A stretch of DNA of 64,000 nt from contig JAXRKP010000995.1 of assembly GCA_037039925.1 (NCBI GenBank), forward strand, positions 52,501-116,500, given 5' to 3'. This document shows, piece after piece, positions 1 through 10,592 of this stretch. Position 1 is the first letter of the stretch; every line of letters starts with the position of its first letter. A program made the position numbers and the translations under genes. The notes under the pieces were generated by a model. It was given only the letters and a program-made list of their open reading frames with translations, was not told the origin of the DNA and searched no databases. This stretch comes from Doris montereyensis (lineage: Eukaryota; Mollusca; Gastropoda; Nudibranchia; Dorididae).

Positions 1-121
1 ATGCCCATTACACATATACATAAGTTAAATTGACATGAACAAACGGGAAAATTTTCATTCAACTAATCTGCCTGTCTCGTCGGCATACACACACACACAC
101 GCGCGCGCTGCAGTCGCCTAC

Positions 122-295
122 CTTGAATACAAAGTCCGATACAAGACCGATTTCTAACCGACACGCCATCACAGGGGTCGCCACCACCCGAAGCCCTGGG
201 ATTTTCACACATTCTGGTTCGAACCTGATGACCCGGCTCCTCGCAGGTCGCATCACAGGTTGACCACAGGGACCACTCCGACCAGCCGCCATCCA
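122..295 (-). CDS. Exon encoding a thrombospondin type 1 repeat (TSR)
   Basis: On the minus strand an acceptor (TTGCAG) at 296-297 and a donor (AAG|GTAGGC) at 120-121 bound a 174 nt exon. It encodes one complete TSR: the tryptophan ladder WSEWSLW, the CDATC pair, the R-x-R-x-C strand, a GGGDPC turn and a closing RSCIGLC give the expected six cysteines. The exon enters and leaves in phase 1, as shuffled TSR exons usually do. TSRs occur in secreted and cell-surface proteins such as UNC5, hemicentin, ADAMTS and semaphorin 5. They bind matrix or guidance ligands and are often C-mannosylated on the tryptophans. One repeat does not identify the parent protein, and no neighbouring exon was recognised. 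The alternating AC/GC tract at 86-109 lies just inside the following intron. Confidence 0.85.
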
Positions 296-398
296 CTGCA
301 ACAGAGATACAGAGACAGACAATGAAATATTTATTTTATTATATATGACAATGAGTTGCTCCATAATTTCCTTGTCAGAGAATGGTTTCGTTAGTTTT

Positions 399-525
399 AT
401 GTCAATGAAATATATCCCACCCACCGTATCGAATTATTTCATGGTGAAATGAGAGGAAAGAGCGCAATGAAAGAAAGTTGTAAAGGAAATAAATAGAATC
501 TGCCTGTAATTTCCGCCACCATTAC
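399..525 (+). repeat. Family A repeat, copy 1 (degenerate)
   Basis: It matches the family A order: a pyrimidine-rich CCCACCCACCGTAT block, then ATGGTGAAATGAGAGGAAA, a purine-rich middle, and CCGCCACC at the end. The copy is much diverged. Confidence 0.5.
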
Positions 526-650
526 CATAATCAAAATAGTTTAAAGAGAACGCATTGAAAATAATATATCATAAAAGCGGTAATATAGTGTAAAAACCCA
601 TCATCTTTATCACTTGATTTCAAGTAAGAATTGCATGTCTCATAATGTTA

Positions 651-899
651 TATACCCCCGACAACGGTAATGCCTTTCTTCTGCCCTTCTGTTCTTTCTT
701 TATACCCCCGACAACGGTAATGTCTTTCTTCTGCCCTTCTGTTCTTTCTTTATACCCCGACAACGGTAATGCCTTTCTTCTGCCCTTCTGTTCTTTCTTT
801 ATACCCCCGACAACGGTAATGCCTTTCTTCTGCCCTTCTGTTCTTTCTTTATACCCCCGACAACGGTAATGTCTTTCTTCTGCCCTTCTGTTCTATCTT
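651..899. repeat. 50 bp minisatellite, five units
   Basis: Five nearly identical 50 bp units start at 651, 701, 751, 800 and 850. Each begins TATACCCCCGACAACGGTAA and ends in a TTCTGTTCTTTCTT-like pyrimidine stretch. Unit 3 is 49 bp through loss of one C in the C run. The ORF across the array is a by-product. There are no unique spacers, so it is not a CRISPR array. Confidence 0.97.
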
Positions 900-1767
900 T
901 AAGTATTGAAATGGCATCAAGAGACAGAGAAAGAAATGAATGAATAGGAGAATAAAAAAAACGAAGAAAATATGACGTGATTGAAACGCGCCTCTTGAGA
1001 CGACATAGTTTTATTTTATCTTATACAAGCATGTTACACCCCGGGTGATACCAAGTACGATTATTAGATCGAGTCAGTATTTGATATTGAGGTTACACAG
1101 GTAGGCGTGAACGGTGCTGTTCCATTTTTCTTTTCAATTATAAAACATATTTAAAATAGCCTCTTAGGTAAAGGAAAAATCTACTCAAAGACGGGGAAAC
1201 TGACATTTTCATTAATTAAGCAGGTAGAACAAAATCACCAAGTGTGTATCAATCATTTAGAGCCTATATGCAAAATATGGAAACTATCAGTAGCCTGACA
1301 ACAGAGTCTTTGACGAGCAAAGAACGGCCAGCTCAAAATCGTATAATATATAGATTAAAACGAATCTCAAGGAAAGACAGAGTGAAGAAAAATTTAGAAG
1401 AAAAATACCGGACTGTTGAAGAGTAAATCAAATTCGATCTGTTTCTCGCTGACAAGCATGGCATGTGACAAACAAAACTCAATTTTCTGTCTTTAAGTTG
1501 TTCCTTAATTTCTAAGCTTTGTTTCGAGGGTTGTTTTTTTCGGGTTTCCATGGTTCAAAACAATTCGCACATCTTTTAGGACGTTTAGAAGCGTACCTTT
1601 GCTCGCACGTGTTATAAATATTACAATTTACATCATAGAGATATTAATGTGATTTTACCTGGACATAACGAGGGTTTATCCTTGTAAACACATCCATAGG
1701 TTCTCCAAAATCGTTCCTGGTAAGGGTATATGGAGGAAAATATAGTAATAAACACTTGTGTGCGAGT
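900..1767. other. AT-rich DNA, no feature recognised
   Basis: Only short ORFs without splice support or recognisable motifs are present. Confidence 0.6.
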
Positions 1768-1822
1768 CTGTGTGTGTGTGTGTGTGTGCGTGTGTGTGTG
1801 GGGGGTGGGTGTGTGTGTATGG
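1768..1822. repeat. (TG)n microsatellite
   Basis: TG dinucleotides are interrupted by TGCG and a run of Gs. The cysteine/valine-rich ORF reading through it is spurious. Confidence 0.95.
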
Positions 1823-2440
1823 GTATGTTTGAGGACCTCATTGGTAAGTTTTTGCATCTAGTTTCATCTTCGACAAAATTCCAAGACTCCTACAAATCAG
1901 GCACAAACAGAATCGCCACTAAAGGCTTCGTCCATTTAACCATTGCGACATAATAAATTATTTTAACTTCAGATGGTTGCTCATTATGGAAGAAATGCAT
2001 ACTGATCAATAAGTGTTTTTTTTTCATTTTTTTTCTTTCGGGAAGGGGGAGAGAGGGGGATGGTTAAGTGCTTCATAGATTCGAGTTGTTTTTTTAATGA
2101 CATACGCAAAATAACCAAATCCCAGATGGGTCAGAACGGTTGTACTTTGTTCAATATGGTCTAGCGGCAATGGTACATGATATAGGCACATCTTGCCAAA
2201 ACAGTAAGTTGGTAATTGTGATATGCCTTGAAATGTACGTAGTTCAATATATTGAGCTTTACGACGCAAGGGGCACTGTGATGGTCGTCACTTTCTCCCA
2301 TAAACATAGAAATATTGAGGTAATTGATTTGCTGTAGAAGGATGGTTTATAGTAATTTGATGAGCTCTACTTGCTTTGCCTATGGACGATATGTGTTATG
2401 TTATCTTTTATCTTCCTTGGTTATGGCAGAAAATAAAACA
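1823..2440. other. No feature recognised
   Basis: AT-rich sequence with only short unsupported ORFs. Confidence 0.6.
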
Positions 2441-2490
2441 GCAACAGCTGCTACCACTACTACCACCTTTACCCACGCCACCACTACCAC

Positions 2491-2525
2491 TCCTCCTCCT
2501 CCTCCTCCTCCTCCTCCTCCTCCTC

Positions 2526-2561
<36 letters not shown>

Positions 2562-2574
2562 TCCTCTACTCCTC

Positions 2575-2621
<47 letters not shown>

Positions 2622-2674
2622 CCTACTACTACTACTACTACTCCTACTACCACTACTACTACTACTACTACTAT

Positions 2675-2719
<45 letters not shown>

Positions 2720-2792
2720 AACTACTGCTACCACTACTACTACTACTAATATTACTACTACTACTACTACTTCTACTACTATTACTACAACA

Positions 2793-2836
<44 letters not shown>

Positions 2837-2941
2837 CTCTATGACTACTACTATTACTACTGCTGCTACCACAACTACTGCCCCTGCTGCTGCTACTACC
2901 ACTACTAATGCTACTACTACTACCGGTACTGCTACTACTAT

Positions 2942-2996
<55 letters not shown>
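2491..2996. repeat. (CTC)n followed by imperfect (CTA)n array
   Basis: About 35 bp of CTC repeats switch to about 470 bp of CTA/ACT trinucleotides with scattered ATT, ACC, GCT and ACA variants. Poly-Thr, poly-Tyr and poly-Ser ORFs in several frames are artefacts of this array. Confidence 0.97.
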
Positions 2997-2997
<1 letters not shown>

Positions 2998-3008
2998 AAA
3001 CTCATACA

Positions 3009-3022
3009 AGAAGGAGGAGGAG

Positions 3023-3053
<31 letters not shown>

Positions 3054-3579
3054 GAGGAAGAAGAAGAAGAGAAGAAGAAGAAGAAGAAGAAGAAGAAGAA
3101 GAAGAAGAAGAAGAAGAAGAAGAAGAAGAAGAAGAAGAAGAAGAAGAAGAAGAAGAAGAAGAAGAAGAAGAAGAAGAAGAAGAAGAAGAAGAAGAAGAAG
3201 AAGAAGAAGAAGAAGAGAGAAAGGAAAAGAAGAAGAAGAAGTAGACGAAGACGAAAGAGGACGAGGAGAAGGAGAAGGATGAGGAGGAGGAGGAGGAGAG
3301 GAGGAGAAGGAGGAGGAGGAGGAGAATGAAAATAAGAAGGAGAAAAAGGAGAAGAAGAAGAAGAAGACGAAGACGAATGAGGACGAGGAGGAGGAGAAGG
3401 AGGAAGGAGGAGGAGGAGGAGGAGGAGAATGAAAAGAAGAAGGAGAAAAAGGAGAAGAAGAAGAAGAAGACGAAGACGAATGAGGACGATGAGGAGAAAG
3501 AGGAGGAGGAGGAGGACGACGACGACGAGGAGGAGGAAGAGGAAGAGGAGGAGAATGACAAGAAGAAGAAAATGATAAT
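3009..3579. repeat. Polypurine GGA/GAA array with an internal 103 bp duplication
   Basis: The plus strand is almost pure purine for about 570 bp. GGA repeats come first, then about 150 bp of GAA, then mixed GAG/GAA/GAC. A segment starting GAGAATGAAAA and ending with GACGAATGAGGACGA occurs at about 3322 and again at about 3425, a 103 bp period. The Glu/Lys/Arg ORFs here are spurious. Confidence 0.95.
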
Positions 3580-3595
3580 GATGTTGTGATACTGC

Positions 3596-3626
<31 letters not shown>

Positions 3627-3911
3627 TTGATGATGAATGAGCTCTTAATCTTACAATGCTTTCCTCTAAAGGGAAAGGAAAAGCGATTTATGATGATATT
3701 TATCAAAATATGAAAGAATTGATCTACAAAACTCTGACAGCCAGGATAATCATAGCAATGACAATGACATACAGTCATGAAGAAAGTGTTGTACACCCTG
3801 TCGATATTCCATACATGTCTTTGCGCTGTTTTGCCTCATAATTAACACACCCTGTCCTTCTTTGTGGCTGATATCTTCCAGTTAAAAATGGCGCTGTCGC
3901 CGTTGAAATGA
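3580..3911. other. Short gap with GCT/GAT triplet tail
   Basis: A short CTG/ATG triplet stretch follows the polypurine tract. No gene was recognised. Confidence 0.5.
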
Positions 3912-4055
3912 TCAGCATTGCACGTTTCCTTTGGTGATACACAGTTCTATGAAGGCGTTACGATCCTCTGTCTCCACACTGTTGGCCAGTTCCTTCAAAA
4001 GCAAATTCATCATTTCATCTTCGTCTGCGTTGATGGACAATAATGTAACCGTCAT
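3912..4055 (-). CDS. 47-codon ORF of unknown identity
   Basis: A minus-strand ATG at 4053-4055 opens a 47-codon frame ending in TGA at 3912-3914. The composition is balanced and includes the acidic stretch NADEDEMM followed by an amphipathic run (NLLLKELANSVETEDRNAF), unlike the repeat-derived ORFs nearby. It could be a small exon, since GT dinucleotides occur near its 3' end, or a remnant of a retroposed gene. I do not recognise the sequence and assign no function. Confidence 0.25.
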   Translation of the reverse strand: MTVTLLSINADEDEMMNLLLKELANSVETEDRNAFIELCITKGNVQC

Positions 4056-4094
4056 CGAAAATTTAAAAAAATAGGGTTCCACCATTATCAATTA

Positions 4095-4402
4095 TGAATA
4101 ATTTTACGGTTTGGCGGCGTAAAAGAAAATGGGTCAAATTTGTACTCGCTGCCGGTATCGGTTTAGATTCTATATTTAGAGGTAAGACGAAAAAAATCTA
4201 CCCATAATCTTTTCCCTGAACCCTCTACCCGCACACTATAGTGGGGTGGGTGGGGGGGGCCGGGGCGGGGAGGGCTTTTCAGGGTAAGGGATTGTAGATA
4301 GATTTCTTCCGTCTCACCTCTAAATGTAGATCCATGCCGATACCTACAATTAGTACAAATTTGACCCACTTTCTTTTACGCTGCTAAACTGTAAAATTAT
4401 CA
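4095..4402. mobile_element. Foldback (MITE-like) element
   Basis: Two arms of about 130 bp are inverted copies of each other. The left arm starts near 4095 (ATAATTTTACGGTTTGGCGG) and the right arm ends near 4402. Both share GGGTCAAATTTGTACT, a TTTAGAGG block and an AAATCTA block. A G-rich core of about 40 bp at 4240-4275 separates them. The arms look about 80% identical by eye. The flanking target duplication is not clear. Confidence 0.75.
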
Positions 4403-5050
4403 AATTACGATATCAACGTCAAAATATCCAGATTTGGAAAATTGCAGTCAAAACATCTTTGAATAATCAACGCACATCTCAAAAACCTTATTTTGGTTCC
4501 TTTCATCATAATACGTGTATATTTTGATTTATTGTATTGCTATTTTTTTTACATATCGAATCCGTTCATTGAATATAATATGGAAGTTTGCTTTTTTGCC
4601 CATAGCAGTGAGGGGCATGTTATGAAAATGGTATAGGAATGGTTGCTGCTGTTTTATGAAGTCGTCGTTTATAGTTTATTGATTTGGTGTCGCTTGAATC
4701 ACATGATATCGTTATGCCTTAGCTATTTTAACATCAACCATCATTTTTTGTTTGTTTAGTGGTGTGTAGTTGTTTTGTTTTTTCTTTCCCTTACATTAAC
4801 TATTGACGGTGAGAGGTATTGGTGTTTTGTACCTATAAGAGATTCCTTAAACAAATCCTTTTTTAAACAGAATATTGGAAAACCTAACCATACAAACCCA
4901 ATCCTACCCCTTTCCCTATTTTCCTAAAATAATATTAAAATTAAACAATGAATGAAAACTCCGATTGAGAAAAAGGTAGCGTGATATGATAGAAACGTGG
5001 AGTGAAATAAACAACAAAAATCGACAAAAGTAAAAAGACAAACTGGGTCA
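4403..5050. other. AT-rich DNA, no feature recognised
   Basis: No ORF, splice pattern or repeat was recognised here. Confidence 0.6.
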
Positions 5051-5260
5051 AGGGGCTCAGGTACAGGTAGGTGTATCGATACCTAGTCCCATCGGAGAAA
5101 GACGGTTAGAAGGGGGGTCCCGTGTGTAGATCACAACACTCTGTGCAAGTTAAAGATACCTTGGCTGTTTACAGAAGTCCTGGCAAAATAAAAAATCACA
5201 AAATTCCCCAAACCGCCTTATTTGTGGATGTGGGTAAAAGGCTAAAATCAAATCAAATCA
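5051..5260 (+). repeat. SINE family B, copy 1
   Basis: It contains the shared blocks CCTAGTCCCATCGGAG, GTGTGTAGATCACAACA, TTAAAGATACCTTGGCTG, GTGGATGTGGGTAAA and an AAATC-repeat tail. The tRNA-like head seen in copies 2 and 3 is missing or truncated. Confidence 0.8.
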
Positions 5261-5319
5261 TAAAGTCCTTTCTAGTCTACTGTGCCTCTTCGGTCTTTAT
5301 TTTCTTAATTTTATTTCTT

Positions 5320-5555
5320 GTTCTCCTACTTTACTGCTCTCCTCTTTTACTTCTCTCCCTCCTTTACTGCTCTCCCTCCTTTACTGTTCTCCTTCCTTTA
5401 CTGCTCTCCTTCCTTTACTGCTCTCCCTCCTTTACTGCTCTCCCTCCTTTACTGCTCTCCCTCCTTTATTGCTCTCCCTCCTTTACTGCTCTCTCTGCCT
5501 CCTTTACTGCTCTCCCTCCTTACTGCTCTCCCTCCTTTACTGTTCTCCTCCTCTT
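5320..5555. repeat. Pyrimidine-rich tandem repeat, about 17 bp unit
   Basis: About a dozen units of CTCTCCCTCCTTTACTG with small variations. The Leu/Ser/Tyr-rich ORFs are by-products. Confidence 0.9.
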
Positions 5556-6547
5556 CGCTTTCTGTTCTTTCATCTGACATCGCACTATGGTAATGATGGT
5601 TGTAGAGGTGTGTGTGTCGCTGTGTGACCCATACTTGTTTATTGTTTTCGTTCGTGGAGTACCCACTTTTTGGCGATTATCATTTCCCATAGTCTAAGCG
5701 CATTACATGTATGAACTACATTATTTAATCTAGATCTGAATGCATGCAAGTGGACTTCCTTTAAACATCTCATGTGTTGATAGATTTCTCTCATAGGAGA
5801 ATTTTTGTATGATTAAATGTGTAGTTTGTTTGAATTCTAAAAATTCACAATGATGATATGGAGATTACAAGAAATAAGGCTACTAGCAGTGCAGTCTTTT
5901 ATATCTTAATTTAACTGATAAAATCGTGTTTACCAGGAAACACGATAAATCGTCCTATCTAGATTTTATGGCATACACGTTGGCTATTTTGTACCGCATG
6001 GCTTACCATCTTTCGAAACATGTTCCATGGTAGACGCTCTTGCATTGCAATTGCAAAGAAATACAAGAATGATCCAGAAGAACCAGTAGCAAAGTTTAAC
6101 AGACAACACCATTGTGCTTTTTGTTTGTTAGTGAGAAAGAATACATCAATAAATAACTTTCCTTTCAATAGAGGGAATGTACATTACATACTGAACTATA
6201 ATAATACGTGCTCCTTTCTAGTCTATATTCGGGAATACCCGTATACTCGAAGAGAATCAACAAGGTGGTAAATCTACACAAACGACAGCAAATTAAGACC
6301 AACGGCGAAAAGAAAAAGAAAATGTTTATTTTGAAACGAAATTCCCAAATGAATGACTAGTCGACATGGATCAAAACAATTCATCCAAACTTCTCTTCCA
6401 TGTCTTTATACGGAAGAGACCACACAATAACAAAAACACACACCTACTAGTGACATTGTCGAATGCATTTTTGATGGTCAACGAAATACGAGACGAAAGA
6501 ACTAACTCGTATTGTTTCTTGCTCATGTTGTCAAGAAGGGTAAGCGA
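5556..6547. other. No feature recognised
   Basis: AT-rich sequence; ORFs of up to 83 codons on both strands lack splice support or known motifs. Confidence 0.55.
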
Positions 6548-6674
6548 TTGGTGGTGTTGCTGGTAGGTCCTAGATTACGTCTTTCATTTCACTGTTGCCT
6601 ATCTTTCATCTTGCCATTTCTCCTAGTTCACACTGAACCACTGCATGTGGACGGGGTAAATTTCAACGAAACAA
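6548..6674 (-). repeat. Family A repeat, copy 2 (minus strand)
   Basis: Reading the plus strand gives the reverse complement of the family: CTGGTAGGTCCTA, CTTTCATCTTGCCATTTCTCC, then GTGGACGGGGTAAATTTCAA. It appears near full length and is one of three minus-strand copies in the window. Confidence 0.85.
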
Positions 6675-7465
6675 ATAAATCGCCTATGAATTTTCTTTTG
6701 GTGTTTTGTAAATTATAAATTATATTAATATGTATGTGTAGTCATTTTATTTCCTTGTCAAGTCAGCTAAACGAAGCATCGTAAAAATGTGAACAATATC
6801 ATTAAGATAACAGGATGTATGCCTCATAACAAAACAGCAACAACTCATACACTGAAACCTCGCGAATGAGAGTACTGACGGTTTGGAGATGTTTGTCGTC
6901 CATCGCATAGGCCTAGGTCAACCGAATGAACACTGGCCCTGGCATCGGCCCAGATCGGGCCATCCTGACAATAGCTTGATGGAGTGGCGAAAATTAGGTT
7001 TCACAGCAGTGTCATAACCTAATCTAATCCAGTTTGAGTTAGGGTGTTTCTGCCGACGTTTTTTCTTCTTTCTAGACTACACAAGAGATTCTACAATTTC
7101 TTCATAATAGTAATAGACCTACATAATGTAGTACAATAGCCTTTTCATATGCAGTAACTTGGGTAAGCATACATTGTTTTGTCAATGTCAGTGATCGTTC
7201 CCCCTCCCCCCCCCCACTACTTGATTAGTTAAATATTGCTCGTCTTCTTCATTGTAATATTGAAAAATGAAAGAATGGCTTTTTCGTTATAACACCATTC
7301 CATTTAAACCGCCAACTTAGCAATGGCACAACAGTTGGCGGCATAGCAGGGTTTGAGTGTACATGCAATTATAGTAGAATGGAAGAGAAAGGTTCCGTCT
7401 TACTTACCCGTTCCGTATAGCGGCTTGTTTTCAAACCATCCTCCCTAAATTTCTAACACCGCTTT
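6675..7465. other. No feature recognised; short poly-C tract at 7201-7215
   Basis: No coding or repeat feature other than the C-rich run was recognised. Confidence 0.55.
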
Positions 7466-7715
7466 GACTTTGATTTGATTTGATTTACCTACATCCCCAA
7501 ATAAGGTGATCTCGGGGGTTTTGGTAGATTTTAATTTTGCCATGACAGCCAATGAATCGTTAACGTGCATAGTGTTGTGATCTGCACACGGGACCTCCTT
7601 TTTATCGTCCGTCTCCGATGGGACTAGGTGTCCATCTACCTACCTAAGCAACTCGAGGAAATATTTCAACTGTTCGAACTCACTACCTTTTGACACCTTG
7701 CCTCTGGACTACTGA
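7466..7715 (-). repeat. SINE family B, copy 2 (near full length)
   Basis: The reverse complement shows a head with a B-box-like GAGTTCGAAC, the GATGGGACTAGG block complement, the GTGCAGATCACAACAC and CACGTTAA blocks, GATGTAGGTAAATC and an AAATC tail. The tRNA-like head, conserved body and short tandem tail are the usual SINE layout. Confidence 0.85.
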
Positions 7716-7784
7716 GGTCCCCCTCCCCTCCCCTGCTTTGATAGAGAATAGATCTTGGTAGGAATCAGGACATACCCAATTGAA

Positions 7785-7995
<211 letters not shown>

Positions 7996-8309
7996 ATGGC
8001 CCCATCGTCAATCTGGGAAACAACAAAGGAGACGAGCAATTCTTCAGAATATCCTAGTAATACTAGTACTAGTAGTAAAAAATAGTATATTCATCATCTT
8101 CATTGCTGGTTGCTGTCAACTGTCACCCTTGTCAGGATACAGACCACGAATTTAGTAGAAGACTTACGACTTTGTTGAAAACTTTGTGGATTCGGTCATG
8201 CTCGATAAAGAACACGACGCTCATATTGTGTTTACTCAGTTTACCCTATTGTTTTTGTTTGTTTCGATTTCTATTTACTACTTGGGCGACTTATCATCTA
8301 ATTAGACGC

Positions 8310-8310
<1 letters not shown>

Positions 8311-8390
<80 letters not shown>
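8311..8390. repeat. (CT)n microsatellite, about 80 bp
   Basis: Uninterrupted CT dinucleotides. Confidence 0.98.
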
Positions 8391-8391
<1 letters not shown>

Positions 8392-9738
8392 ACTATCATA
8401 TGACAATGTAATGAATGGAAAAGAAAAAGCCAAAGACATCGAAGACATAATGTCAGCACAATCACAAAAAAGATTTATTATCTTGAACATTCACGAGTCA
8501 CAGGCAAGAGACAGTGTCCACAAGACAACATCCATGGTTACAATACCACCACACCCACCACTAAAAGGTTATAGGTCAAAAAGACATGAACAGATTAAGT
8601 ACAGTACTGACCAAAACCATTTATCTTAATAAACTGAATAAAAAAAGGAAAAAAGCATGTGAGCCCTGCTTTCGAACAAAATGTCATACGAAAAAGACGA
8701 TAATAATATATAATTATAATGATAATAATAATGATAATAATAATAATAATAATAATACTAGACTGCCCACAAAGGAATCAAATGGTGACAAAGTGACACA
8801 TCGATTCAACATGTCCGCAAATAAAATTTAAAATGAAATTGTCAAATATTTTGTGGTATAAAAAAGAATAATATATAATAAATTGAATGATATGTTCATT
8901 TATTCATTATATTAAGTAAGTATATATTAGTCAAGGTTCAACGCACATGAAAAAATTCAAAACATCAAAATGTTTCCCTCTCTCTTTCAGCTAACGGAAT
9001 ATGAATAAGACACAACAAATTCAAATAAATAGAAAAAAGAAATCTCACACACAACCATTCTCCAGAAAAAAACAACAGAAAATGAGGAAAAAAGTAAGGA
9101 AATCCGGACACCCCCCCCCCCCCCCCACCCTTACAAAAAACCCGGCCCAAAATAAACGCCAAATCCAAAACAAAAACACCCACACCCATGGCAACACCAC
9201 AAAGATGAAGAAACAAACAACCCATAACAAATACCTTGCAATTAAAAATTAAATAACGCAGATGACAATTATAGTCGTATGTGACTGACATTGCAGACAC
9301 CATGGAAGAAATGACACTATTATTCATCATCCAGAAGATGATATGATATTTTGTATAGTATATGTGTAATATATGTAATGAGACATTTGAAAAATCTTCT
9401 TTTTATATATGTACAGATTTGACAAAAACACAAGAAATCAAGAGAAAAATCTGGTTGGCTGTTTCAATTTTCAGAACCTTTGATCTTGATTCGTGTTTAA
9501 ACACTTTTGTGTCCTGGCAAAAGCTTAAAGTTAAAAAAAAGAAAAGAAAAGAGGCTAAAGCAAGAATTTTCAACTAACATTTCTGTACCCAACCATGCAT
9601 ATGACAAAATAGTGTGGAGATATTAAAATCTAGCCTTCAAAATTGTACTTACATTTTTCATACATATTCTTTTCTCGAGAGCAACCGATAATTGCAACAT
9701 CCCTGATTTTCTCTTGACTTCTTCAAATTGTTTGGCAG
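8391..9738. other. AT-rich spacer with simple repeats
   Basis: It holds an (AAT)n-like tract at 8700-8757 and a 16 bp C run at 9111-9126. No gene was recognised. Confidence 0.55.
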
Positions 9739-9904
9739 GGAGGAACCTGAAGTACAAAATAAAACCCTACCCAAGACAAAAACAATCAGCAGGTCAAATC
9801 GCACAGAAAGCAAGTCAGGAGAATGATGCAAACTACATCATCTTTGTATTACTGGCTGCAGTCTGTGAACCTGGTCATGTCAACAAAATAGTACGGAAGT
9901 CAAT
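9739..9904 (+). CDS. Candidate internal exon of an unidentified gene
   Basis: A good acceptor (TTGTTTGGCAG) ends at 9738 and a consensus-like donor (GTGAGT) starts at 9905. The enclosed 166 nt read openly in one frame, entering with two spare bases and leaving with two. The peptide begins RNLKYKIKPYPRQKQSAGQ, contains NYIIFVLLAAVCEPGHVNK and ends IVRKS. It looks like globular protein rather than repeat translation. I do not recognise the family. A second candidate exon in compatible phase follows at 10553-10592. Confidence 0.45.
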
Positions 9905-10552
9905 GTGAGTCTCTTTTACAGTAAACCCTTTTATACATTGAATCTCTGAATTGAACCTTCACATAAGAACAAATCAAGACGCTAGTTGTGTGTAAAAAGA
10001 GATAGAGGTAGGAATGAGGGGCGGTGGGAGACATGGCCATATAGATAAATAGAGACACAGATAGATGGTTGCAGAGAGTTTATATGTCTCCATGAAAACT
10101 AGTTCAACTGAGCTCAGCTATTCCCTCAACCATTCCAGTATAACATTAATAACAATGAACGGTGCAAAAGGCAAAGGACAAAAGATATGTTTTCCTTTTT
10201 GTATTTTAAATATATAGTTACAGGCATACTTCTTTATTTCTTTTGTTTTTATTTTCTCTCTCAGATTTGGCATGTTTTGGTGACTTGTATCTTGTATTTG
10301 CATGCATATAGTCATATAGAAAGGGGTCTATACATAATAAAATGATAATCTATCCTTTAACTTTGTTTTCAATTTTGTGTTCATCCCAAATGTAATCTTA
10401 TCATACACAATAACTCAATTTCTAAAAAACAAATGTGAAAATATCAAAGCTTATAATATTTTGGGCATGCTAGTTATGACTGTACCCTGGCTGTCCAGGT
10501 AAGATGAAATACATGTAGTCATTTCACTATTGGTTGCTTGGTTGCTTCAGAG

Positions 10553-10592
10553 GTTGTCGGTCTTACAATTCTTTCCTTTGCAACAGCATCAG
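10553..10592 (+). CDS. Candidate small exon following 9739-9904
   Basis: Tandem acceptors (TTCAG and TTCAGAG) end at 10550 and 10552, and a GTCAGAGG donor follows 10592. Using the second acceptor, one base completes the split codon left by the previous candidate exon and 13 codons follow in frame (LSVLQFFPLQQHQ). The first acceptor gives a different open frame. The exon is short and unsupported by homology. Confidence 0.25.

Noticed and set aside
651..899. CRISPR-like direct repeats
   Set aside because: Units are contiguous with no unique spacers, and the context is eukaryotic.
2324..2999. Thr/Tyr-rich secreted or mucin-like protein
   Set aside because: The ORFs follow the trinucleotide array exactly, and all three frames are open.
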